Part shown: positions 52,477 to 60,760 of the stretch, piece by piece
Layout: each line of letters opens with the position of its first letter
Position numbering within the stretch: the stretch's first letter is position 1
From: Bacteroidales bacterium
Lineage (GTDB): Bacteria > Bacteroidota > Bacteroidia > Bacteroidales > P3
Assembly (NCBI GenBank): GCA_028708845.1
Contig: JAQVXZ010000001.1
Span: forward strand, 1 to 64,000
Reading direction: 5' to 3'
Length of the DNA stretch: 64,000 bases
The notes under the pieces: model-generated
Databases searched by the model: none
Seen by the model: the letters and a program-made list of their open reading frames with translations, nothing else
What the model was told of the DNA's origin: nothing
Made by a program: the position numbers and the translations under genes

Positions 52477-54612
52477 TTAGTAGAAGAAACTAAAGTTGTT
52501 TTTAATTTTTGCCTTTTCTTGAAGTACTTGAAGTGGTAGACGAAGTTGTGATGTCTTTTGCATATTACGCATTTCGAATGATTGTTGAATCATTTGTGGG
52601 TCTTCCTTGGTTTCTCTCTTGCCCATTGAATCAACGTTCACAATATAGACTCCGTTATATCCCTTGATTGGTTTTTGGATTCCTGTTTTTGTTGCTGCTG
52701 ATAGGGTTCCGATTACTCTCATCTCTGGTCCTGCTTGAACGAAGTATGGGTCGCCAAATGAAACGTTTGCTGCTGTGTCAACTGCTGTGTTTTCTTTTAG
52801 TGCTATTGCGTCAATTGTCTTTTCGCTTGCTATTAGTGTTTCGGCTTTCTTCATTAAGATTTCGGCTTTCTTTTCCATTCTTACCATGTTTTCAATATAT
52901 GGTTTAACTTGGTCAAGTGGTAGGATGCCCTTTTCTTTTATATCTTTTACTCCTACAACGAGGAACATATCTGTTAACTCATATATTTCTGGTGCTACAT
53001 CACCTTTCTTGGTGTCTTTGTTGAATGCCCAACGAACTATCTCTCTTGCATATGGTGTTCCGTTTAGTTGGTAATCCATTTCTCTAAGTTGTGAGGTTAG
53101 GATGTTTAGGTTTTGTTTTTGTGCTGCTTGTGTGAAGCCTGCCATGTTCGATGATGCGCCTAAGAAGTTATTAGCATTATCACGGATTTCATTAACTGTT
53201 TTTTCGCTTGGGCGTATTTCCATAACAATTGTTGCAAGTTGTAGTTTGTTTACTGGACTTGTTTTTTCTGTTACTTTAATTAACATATAGCCAAGGTCAT
53301 TTGGAATGTTATAAACAAATACTCCATTTACAGGGGTTGTGTTAATTAGGTTGTAAAGGTCTGATTGAAGTTGACCATCTAATAGCCAGCCAGAGTCTCC
53401 CATGTTTTTCTTTGCCTCTGGGTCGTCAGAGTATTTTGCTACATTGTTTTCAAATCCTGCTGCATCTTTACTTACTATTGAATAAACGCTGTCTTTTAGT
53501 TTTGTTGCTGCTGCTTCATTTCTTTTTATTTCTCCTCCTGCATTGCTGTTAAGGATTAGAATTCTTGAGAAACGAACTGAGTCTGGACGTGCTTGCATTG
53601 ATGTAAGTTTTGCCATTACCCAATTTGATCCGTTTTGGAATGGAGAAATAAATTCACCTATCTTAACTCTTGATAGTATTGAATCTGGGATTATTTGTTC
53701 AAATTGTTCTCTCTTATAGTAGTTACTATCGTAGTATTGATCTGATACGCTTGAAACAAATCCTGGAATTTCATATGAAGGTGTTTCTTTGAATTGTTCG
53801 AATGTGCTATATACTGAATCGTTGATTGCTTTTATGTCCTCTGGTGATGGAACGATAGGGAATTTAACAAATTCAACGTCACGCATTGTTTCGTTAAGTT
53901 TAAATTCATTCTTATGTTCTGCGTAGTATTTCTTGTAATCTGATTCTTCAATCTTAATTGTATTGTCTGCTATTGCTGAGAAAGGAAGAATGGTATAACG
54001 AGAGTTTGTTGTCTTGTCGTAAACTGTGCTAAGGTGTCCTGCTATTGCTTTTGGCATATACATGCTCTTAGCTAGTAGTTTTTCGTATTTTTCTTGTAAA
54101 CGGCTTTTCTTAACATATTTTTCGAAGTTTTTCCAAGATGCTTGTTCTTCTGCAGGAAGTTTATCGAACTGTGCAATGTATTGTGCAATTGCTTGTTTGT
54201 TATAGTTACCTGTTTTTGGGTCTGAGAAATTTTGAATAACCATTGGATGAATGAAGGTTCCAAAGAACATATCATTTAATTCTTCTTTTCCAACATTAAT
54301 ACCAATCTTTTCGTACTCAGCTGACAATAGTTTTTCATTTAAAAGCTCTTGATATGCTTGTTGACGTACAGTATAGCTTTGTTCAGGATTTAACGACTCT
54401 GTTTGATATTGTTGTTTCATGTTTGTTTCAATGTTTTGAGACATTTCTTCAAACTCGTTTCTTGTGATTTCAACACCATCAATTGTACCTATGTTATTAG
54501 GAACACTTGTGTTTTTTGTAAAGATGTCGCTGAAAATAAATGATAAGATAGCTATTGCAATGATTGCAACTGCTATACCCGCTCTTTTTCTGATTCTACC
54601 AATAATCGCCAT
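52477..54612 (-). CDS. PpiD/SurA-like periplasmic peptidyl-prolyl isomerase
   Basis: A 711-residue inner-membrane anchored chaperone. One N-terminal membrane helix (~12-32), then a SurA-N-like helical domain, and two parvulin-type regions: the first with a low-confidence core (SVSDQYYDSNYYK), the second near residues 345-445 (RFSRILILNSNAGGE, VAKYSDDPEAKKNMGDSG). It assists folding of exported and outer-membrane proteins. A -7 box TACTTTTG (minus, 54672-54679) lies 60 bases upstream; the S41 protease gene starts divergently. Confidence 0.82.
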   Translation of the reverse strand: MAIIGRIRKRAGIAVAIIAIAILSFIFSDIFTKNTSVPNNIGTIDGVEITRNEFEEMSQNIETNMKQQYQTESLNPEQSYTVRQQAYQELLNEKLLSAEYEKIGINVGKEELNDMFFGTFIHPMVIQNFSDPKTGNYNKQAIAQYIAQFDKLPAEEQASWKNFEKYVKKSRLQEKYEKLLAKSMYMPKAIAGHLSTVYDKTTNSRYTILPFSAIADNTIKIEESDYKKYYAEHKNEFKLNETMRDVEFVKFPIVPSPEDIKAINDSVYSTFEQFKETPSYEIPGFVSSVSDQYYDSNYYKREQFEQIIPDSILSRVKIGEFISPFQNGSNWVMAKLTSMQARPDSVRFSRILILNSNAGGEIKRNEAAATKLKDSVYSIVSKDAAGFENNVAKYSDDPEAKKNMGDSGWLLDGQLQSDLYNLINTTPVNGVFVYNIPNDLGYMLIKVTEKTSPVNKLQLATIVMEIRPSEKTVNEIRDNANNFLGASSNMAGFTQAAQKQNLNILTSQLREMDYQLNGTPYAREIVRWAFNKDTKKGDVAPEIYELTDMFLVVGVKDIKEKGILPLDQVKPYIENMVRMEKKAEILMKKAETLIASEKTIDAIALKENTAVDTAANVSFGDPYFVQAGPEMRVIGTLSAATKTGIQKPIKGYNGVYIVNVDSMGKRETKEDPQMIQQSFEMRNMQKTSQLRLPLQVLQEKAKIKNNFSFFY

Positions 54613-54796
54613 TACTAAATGTTATTTGTTGTTTTTACTTAATTTCTCTAAGACTTTTTTCTAATAGCTTGCAAAAGTAGGAAGAAAATCAGTAATTAAG
54701 AACTTTTTAATTGAAAAAGTGCATTTAATACAATAAAACATAGTTTAGATTTGTTTGTTTGGAGTATCTTTGCTACAAATTAAACAATATAGTTCT

Positions 54797-56443
54797 ATGC
54801 AACATAAAAGAATAATACTAGTTCTGCTTTCATTTATACTGATAGTTCCAACGCTTAAAGCTCAAGAGGAAGATAAGGGTTTTGAACTATCGAAGAACCT
54901 TGAAATCTTTTCATCTGTATATAAAAATCTTCATTTAAATTATGTTGATGATATTAACCCTGGGGAGTTGATGAAGAATGCTATTGATGCAATGCTTGCT
55001 AAACTTGACCCATATACTAATTATATTCCAGAATCGGATATTGAGGATGTTAAACTTCAACTTATGGGACAGTATGGAGGAATTGGTGCTTTAATTCACT
55101 CAAAAAACGGTCAAGTAATTATATCAGAACCCTACGAAGGGCTTCCCGCAGATAAGGCAGGGCTTAGGGCAGGGGATATTATCTTAGAAGTTAATGGACA
55201 AATTGCAAAAGATAAGAGCACAGACCAGGTTAGAGAGTTTCTTAGAGGACAGGCTGGTTCAGAAATTAAGATAAAAGTACTTAGAAATGGAAAAGAGCTT
55301 GAAAAAATCTTTAAGAGAGAAGAGATAACTCTTGAAAACGTTCCTTATTATGGAATGGTAAAGAATGAGATAGGCTATATTAAGTTAAATGAATTTACAA
55401 AAGATGCTGCCAATAATGTTTCAAATGCTTTTAGAGAGCTGAAAAACAAAAATCCTAAGATGAAAGGTTTAATTCTTGACCTAAGGGGAAATGGTGGTGG
55501 CTTACTTACCGATGCTGTTAATATTGTTAATATATTTGTTGATAAAGGTCAAAATATTGTTTCAACAAAGGGAAAGATTGTTGAAAAGAACCAAACCTTC
55601 AAAACCCTTTATCCTTCTGTTGACTTAAATATTCCTGTTATTGTTTTGGTTGATAACTATTCTGCTTCAGCATCTGAAATTGTTGCAGGAAGTCTTCAAG
55701 ACTTAGACCGTGCAGTTATTATGGGTCAAAGAACATTTGGGAAAGGCTTAGTTCAAAACATTATCCCCCTAACCTATAATGCTCAAATGAAGGTTACGGT
55801 TTCAAAATACTATATCCCAAGTGGTCGTTGTATTCAAGCTATTGATTATTCACATAGGGACGATAACGGCAGAGCAACGAAACTTCCAGATTCTCTAAAA
55901 ACAGCTTTCAAAACAAAAGGAGGAAGAACGGTTTATGATGGATTTGGTATTGAGCCAGATATTGTGATTGAACCAAAATATGCAAGCCCTCTAATAATGA
56001 CAATAATTACTAAGTTCCTTGCTTTTGACTTTGCTTCCGAATTTGTAAAGAATAACCCTACAATTCCTAGCGCTAAAGACTTCAAGATAACAGACGATAT
56101 ATATAAACAATTTACGGATTTCATAAGTGATAAGGATTATTCATACTCCACAATAACTGAAAGGATGCTAAAAGAACTTGAAGAGATGTCTAAAAAAGAA
56201 AAGTATAGTGAAGAGATTGAAAAGACTATTGAAGACTTAAAACAGAAGATTGAAAAAGATAAGAGTAATGATCTAATCAAATTCAAAGAAGACATTAAGG
56301 ATATACTATTATCAGAAATTGTTGTTAGATATCATTATCAAAAGGGAAGGATAGAGGCTCTTTTACAGTCAGATGCTGAGATTGAAGAGGCTGTAAAACT
56401 GCTTTTAAATCCAAATCAGTATAATAAAATACTATCAAAATAA
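54797..56443 (+). CDS. S41-family C-terminal processing protease
   Basis: A 548-residue exported protease (from Met at 54797, signal peptide ending PTLKAQ at ~22; the longer start at 54755 lies within a -7 box TATCTTTG, 54765-54772). A PDZ domain (~95-175, GLPADKAGLRAGDIILEVNG) precedes the S41 core with catalytic Ser in DNYSASASEIVAGS and Lys in FGKGLVQNI. The C-terminal ~150 residues are helical. Cleaves periplasmic proteins at C-termini; here it precedes a transglutaminase-like gene by 41 bases. Confidence 0.9.
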   Translation: MQHKRIILVLLSFILIVPTLKAQEEDKGFELSKNLEIFSSVYKNLHLNYVDDINPGELMKNAIDAMLAKLDPYTNYIPESDIEDVKLQLMGQYGGIGALIHSKNGQVIISEPYEGLPADKAGLRAGDIILEVNGQIAKDKSTDQVREFLRGQAGSEIKIKVLRNGKELEKIFKREEITLENVPYYGMVKNEIGYIKLNEFTKDAANNVSNAFRELKNKNPKMKGLILDLRGNGGGLLTDAVNIVNIFVDKGQNIVSTKGKIVEKNQTFKTLYPSVDLNIPVIVLVDNYSASASEIVAGSLQDLDRAVIMGQRTFGKGLVQNIIPLTYNAQMKVTVSKYYIPSGRCIQAIDYSHRDDNGRATKLPDSLKTAFKTKGGRTVYDGFGIEPDIVIEPKYASPLIMTIITKFLAFDFASEFVKNNPTIPSAKDFKITDDIYKQFTDFISDKDYSYSTITERMLKELEEMSKKEKYSEEIEKTIEDLKQKIEKDKSNDLIKFKEDIKDILLSEIVVRYHYQKGRIEALLQSDAEIEEAVKLLLNPNQYNKILSK

Positions 56444-56484
56444 GGATTAATCATTAAAGGTAAGTATATAAATTAAGTGGGTAT

Positions 56485-59061
56485 ATGAGGAAGTTTTATT
56501 TATTATTTTGTGTTTCATTTCTATTTGTTTTAAATGCTAATGCACAAACAAAGAATACTTTATCTGAAAGAGAAGAAGAGGCAATGGCTTTTCTTAAAGC
56601 TTATATGCCACTAAGCGATATTGCAGACTATGATGAGGAATTTTTCGTTACTCAGGTTAAAACAGCTTTCCAGGCAAGAGATTATTTTGATTGGGGAAAA
56701 ACAATACCAGAAGAGATATTCCGCCACTTTGTTTTGGTATATAGGGTAAATAATGAAAACTTAGATAGTGCAAGACTTGTTTTCTTTAATGAGTTAAAGG
56801 ATAGAGTTAAGAATATGAGTATGTATGATGCTGCTTTGGAAGTTAACCACTGGTGTCATGAATATGTAAATTATAAGGGATCTGACGGAAGAACTTCATC
56901 TCCACTTGCAACCATAAGAACCTCTCATGGGCGATGTGGTGAGGAATCAACTTTTACAGTTACTGCTCTTAGGGCTGTTTCTATTCCTGCACGCCAATGT
57001 TATACTCCTCGCTGGGCACATACTGATGACAATCATGCTTGGGTTGAGGTTTGGATTGATGGCTCATGGTATCACCTTGGAGCTTGTGAGCCAGAACCAG
57101 AACTTAATATAGCTTGGTTTGATGCTCCTGCAAAAAGAACAATGATGGTTCATACTACTGTTTTTGGAGGCAACTATAAAGGACCGGAAGAAGTAAACTA
57201 TCAAACAGAACTTTATTCTAAGATTAATCTTCTACCAAACTACGCTAAAACAAAAAAGATATATGTTAAGGTTTCTGACTATAAGGGCAATCCTGTAAAA
57301 GATGCTGATGTTGATTTTGGCTTATATAATTACGCAGAGTTCTATCCTATTGCTCAAACAAAAACAGATTCTAGTGGTTTAACCTATCTAACAACAGGCT
57401 TTGGCGACTTAGTTATTTGGGCAAATAAACAAACAAGCTATGCTTACAAGAAAGTTACTGTTAAAGATACCGATACGCTTTCTCTTGTTCTAATGCCTAA
57501 TCAAAATAGAGAATATGAGGAGCTGTTTGAAGTTAGTCCTCCAATACAAAGAGCAATTACAACAATTTCTGGTGATAAGTTAAAAATAAATACAAGACGC
57601 CTACTATATGAAGACTCAATTCGAAATGCTTATATAGCAACATTCCCAAATGATGACTACATAAAGAACCTTAGTCTTGAGCTACCTTTGTTTGACGCAA
57701 ATGATGTGGCAGAAATAATTAAGAATAGCTGGGGAAACTATAAGGAAATCGAAGGCTTTCTTAGAGAAAACAAAAACACTCCAGAGGCCTTAGATATTTT
57801 AAAGGTTATTTATGAGAAGGATTTAAGAGATACGCCTAAAGAAATCTTGCAAAGTCATTTAGATGCTTATTTAAAAACTAAACCAAATCTCACTTACCCA
57901 AAAGAGATAATTGATAACTATATCCTTAATCCAAGAATTCAATTGGAGTTAATTACATCTTGGAGAGAATATATAAATGAAAACAAAAAAGAAATATTCC
58001 TTGAACAAGATATTACATCTCCTTTGCAAATAGGAAAGTGGATTAAAACTAATATTAACCTAAACACAACCGATAACTATTATGGTTGTCAAATTTCACC
58101 TAAGGGAGTTATTCGCTTAGAAGAGGCTGACCAGGTTTCAATGGAGATTCTATTTGTTGCAATGGCAAGAACATTCTTCTTCCCTGCAAAATACGACTGG
58201 GCAACAGGAAAGGCTATGTATTATGATAACGGAGAATGGATAGTTGCTTTAAATAATAGGAAAGCAGGAGAGGATAGAGAGATTAATAATATAAGCAATG
58301 GTAAGTGTATTTTGAATGTTTATAATAATACTTCCACAAATAGGATTAAACCAGAGTACTCAACTCATTTCACTCTGGCAAAATTTGTTGACGGTAAGTT
58401 TCAAACACTCGACTACGAATACGACCCAAAGTTTAAAGACTTTCCTGAACACTTAAGCTTAGAATCAGGATATTATCGTTTGCTTACAGGCAATAGGGCA
58501 AATGATGGAACAGTTTATATTAAGACTAACTACTTTTATCTTAAGCCAGACAGGACTTATGATTTATTTGTGGAGCTAAGAGAAATATCACAAGAGCTTG
58601 TTGTTGAAGGCGTGATGAATATGAAAACTAAGGTTAATCTTCAAAATAAAGAGAAGACAACCCTTGCAGAGCTTTCTAATGGTAAGGGGTTAGTTATTGC
58701 AATTATTGATCCTGATTCAGAGCCAACAAAACATATAATGGTTGATATACCACTTTTCAAAAAAGAATTTGAACAATGGCAAGGAGGAGTTCTTTTCTTA
58801 GTTCCAGATAATAAATTAAGAGGAGATTTTTCTGAAAAAAGCTATAAGAACCTTCCAGAACAATCTCTTTTTGCAATAGATAAAGGAAGTAAAATATTAA
58901 AACAAGTTCTCAAAGCCACAAAGAAAGAAATTAAAGATAATCTCCCAATTATTCTTTTAATCACAAATGAAGGGAATATAGTTTTCCTTTCAGATGGTTA
59001 TAGGATTGGCTCAGGAGAAAACCTTATTAAAACAATTTATCAGATAGAAGAAAAGAAATGA
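56485..59061 (+). CDS. Transglutaminase-like domain protein, secreted
   Basis: An 858-residue exported protein with a signal peptide (~1-20, ending NANAQ). Residues ~120-215 are a transglutaminase-like Cys protease domain: Cys in TSHGRCGEESTF, His in DDNHAWVEVWIDGSW and Asp/Glu nearby (GACEPEPEL). Then come a carboxypeptidase-regulatory-like beta-sandwich (~265-350, KVSDYKGNPVKDADV) and a long region of unknown fold with two more beta domains. Substrate unknown; likely on the outer surface or in the periplasm. It overlaps the downstream barrel gene by four bases. Confidence 0.75.
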   Translation: MRKFYLLFCVSFLFVLNANAQTKNTLSEREEEAMAFLKAYMPLSDIADYDEEFFVTQVKTAFQARDYFDWGKTIPEEIFRHFVLVYRVNNENLDSARLVFFNELKDRVKNMSMYDAALEVNHWCHEYVNYKGSDGRTSSPLATIRTSHGRCGEESTFTVTALRAVSIPARQCYTPRWAHTDDNHAWVEVWIDGSWYHLGACEPEPELNIAWFDAPAKRTMMVHTTVFGGNYKGPEEVNYQTELYSKINLLPNYAKTKKIYVKVSDYKGNPVKDADVDFGLYNYAEFYPIAQTKTDSSGLTYLTTGFGDLVIWANKQTSYAYKKVTVKDTDTLSLVLMPNQNREYEELFEVSPPIQRAITTISGDKLKINTRRLLYEDSIRNAYIATFPNDDYIKNLSLELPLFDANDVAEIIKNSWGNYKEIEGFLRENKNTPEALDILKVIYEKDLRDTPKEILQSHLDAYLKTKPNLTYPKEIIDNYILNPRIQLELITSWREYINENKKEIFLEQDITSPLQIGKWIKTNINLNTTDNYYGCQISPKGVIRLEEADQVSMEILFVAMARTFFFPAKYDWATGKAMYYDNGEWIVALNNRKAGEDREINNISNGKCILNVYNNTSTNRIKPEYSTHFTLAKFVDGKFQTLDYEYDPKFKDFPEHLSLESGYYRLLTGNRANDGTVYIKTNYFYLKPDRTYDLFVELREISQELVVEGVMNMKTKVNLQNKEKTTLAELSNGKGLVIAIIDPDSEPTKHIMVDIPLFKKEFEQWQGGVLFLVPDNKLRGDFSEKSYKNLPEQSLFAIDKGSKILKQVLKATKKEIKDNLPIILLITNEGNIVFLSDGYRIGSGENLIKTIYQIEEKK

Positions 59062-59735
59062 GAAATATAATTCTATATAGACTAAAAGGATTTTTGCTTT
59101 CAGCCTTTGTATTGCCTTTATTTTTCAGCATAAACCTAATGGCTCAACCAGTTAGAAGCACAGTAGAAACCTCAAACCAACCATGGAGATACGGCATAAG
59201 AGCAGGGGCAAACTATGACATAGCAACCCTTCAACAGGGTGGAGAATATAAACTTGGATGGAAAGCAGGGTTTGTTGCAGAGAAGAGACTAGTATATAAT
59301 ATGTATTTCCAACCCTCATTGTCATTCCAAAACAAAGGCTATAAATACGAAAGAACTTTCAACGATAAGGGTAATGTAAATGCGTATTTGATTGAAGGAG
59401 TTGCAGGAATCTTGATGAAATTTGGAGACGAGAGGATTGGAAGGGGATTAATTATTTCAGTTGCACCTTATTTTACGTATGGTATTGGAGGAAAATCATC
59501 TTTTGAAGACCTAAGAGACACATCAGCAAACAACTTTTATGGTAAAATAACTGAAAATACATTTTCGGACAATAGGTTAAAGGCATTTGATCTTGGATTT
59601 CAACTAGGCGTTGGTTACGATATTAGCCATAGATGGGAATTAGGAGGGACTTATGTTTTTGGGCTTCATAGAATGATGACATATACAAATTTCCGTTGGA
59701 AAGGCTTCCAAGTTCATCTAAGCTATTTCTTTTAA
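59058..59735 (+). CDS. PorT-like outer-membrane beta-barrel protein
   Basis: A 225-residue barrel protein with a signal peptide (~1-30, ending LMAQ). It has YGIRAGANYDIATL and ends FQVHLSYFF, a terminal aromatic as expected for outer-membrane insertion. Small PorT-like protein of unknown function. The start overlaps the transglutaminase gene stop by four bases (ATGA), implying the two act together, for example as a surface protein and its anchor. Confidence 0.75.
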   Translation: MRNIILYRLKGFLLSAFVLPLFFSINLMAQPVRSTVETSNQPWRYGIRAGANYDIATLQQGGEYKLGWKAGFVAEKRLVYNMYFQPSLSFQNKGYKYERTFNDKGNVNAYLIEGVAGILMKFGDERIGRGLIISVAPYFTYGIGGKSSFEDLRDTSANNFYGKITENTFSDNRLKAFDLGFQLGVGYDISHRWELGGTYVFGLHRMMTYTNFRWKGFQVHLSYFF

Positions 59736-59742
59736 GGAAGAA

Positions 59743-59799
59743 ATGAATCGCTGAAACAATTTACTGAATCAAAGAAAGAAAATCTTGAATCAAAGAAAG
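59743..59799. repeat. Intergenic word-repeat region (TGAATC family), copy B
   Basis: ATGAATCGCT (59743-59752), TTACTGAATCAAAG (59761-59774) and TTGAATCAAAGAAAG (59785-59799) between convergent genes. The same words occur at 24489-24565. Confidence 0.45.
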
Positions 59800-59832
59800 G
59801 ATTTATTAAAACGAAGACTTAGAAAACAAGTT

Positions 59833-60744
59833 CTATTTCTTAATAAATTTATCTTGATATATGCTTTTTGGTCTTTGGTGTTTCCATCTTTTATGTGACC
59901 AAAGCCAATATTGAGGTGCTTGTTTTATAGTTTTTTCTAACTCAGAAAGATATTTAAGAGTGATTTCTCCATACTGGGTTTCTTGTGGCTTGTCTTCAAG
60001 TGGGATTAGTTCAAATGAATAATAGCCTCTTTTAATTTTATTTACCCTATAGTAAATTATTGGGTAGTTTTCTTTCTTTGCTAAGTTCTCTGGTCCAAAA
60101 ATTACAGGTGTATCTTGGTTAAGAAATTCTGTCCAATAGCACTTGTGTTTGTCATTTGGGCTCTGGTCTGCAAGTAACATAAATATAGTTGGCGTTTTCT
60201 CTTGTTTTTTTTGCTCAATTAATGCTTTAACATTATCCGAATAGCAGACCTCTGTTCCATAACGGGTCCTTTTCTTATGCATAAGGTTTCCAAATGTGCT
60301 ATTTGTCATTCTTTTTCCAACACCAACTGCTTGAAAAGGAAACTGCATTCCTAGTGACAATACCATATACTCCCAATTATTATGGTGAGAGGATACGAAT
60401 ATTAGGCTTTGATTGTTTTGGTAATACTTATCCAAGATTTCTTTGTTTTGGCAAGAATATCTCTTTATTAGGTTCGTTTTGGAGATTGTAAGAATCTTTA
60501 ATCCTTCAATAAATACATCTGAAAGGTGGTTATAGAATTGGTTTTTAATTGTTTTTAGTTCTTTTTCTGTTTTGTTAGGGAAAGATTTCTTAAGGTTTGT
60601 CTCCACAACCTTAACTCTATACTTCAATATGTGTTGAAGGATGAAACTTATAAGATTAGAAATACCATATAGCATCCACATCGGCAAAAGAGATAATGGG
60701 ACTAGTAGGCAATAGAAAATAAGGTAATATCCAATTTTTTTCAT
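59833..60744 (-). CDS. LpxL/HtrB-type lipid A acyltransferase family protein
   Basis: A 303-residue membrane-associated acyltransferase. One N-terminal membrane helix (~5-25) precedes the acyltransferase domain with HHNNWE (an HX4E/D motif), and LADQSPNDKHKCYWTEFLN, which matches LpxL/LpxM-like late acyltransferases that add acyl chains to lipid A. The exact acyl donor and position are not predictable. It is divergent from nothing nearby and convergent with the barrel gene upstream; the histidine kinase lies 17 bases upstream on the same strand. Confidence 0.8.
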   Translation of the reverse strand: MKKIGYYLIFYCLLVPLSLLPMWMLYGISNLISFILQHILKYRVKVVETNLKKSFPNKTEKELKTIKNQFYNHLSDVFIEGLKILTISKTNLIKRYSCQNKEILDKYYQNNQSLIFVSSHHNNWEYMVLSLGMQFPFQAVGVGKRMTNSTFGNLMHKKRTRYGTEVCYSDNVKALIEQKKQEKTPTIFMLLADQSPNDKHKCYWTEFLNQDTPVIFGPENLAKKENYPIIYYRVNKIKRGYYSFELIPLEDKPQETQYGEITLKYLSELEKTIKQAPQYWLWSHKRWKHQRPKSIYQDKFIKK

Positions 60745-60760
60745 TCCACAAACTTAGATT

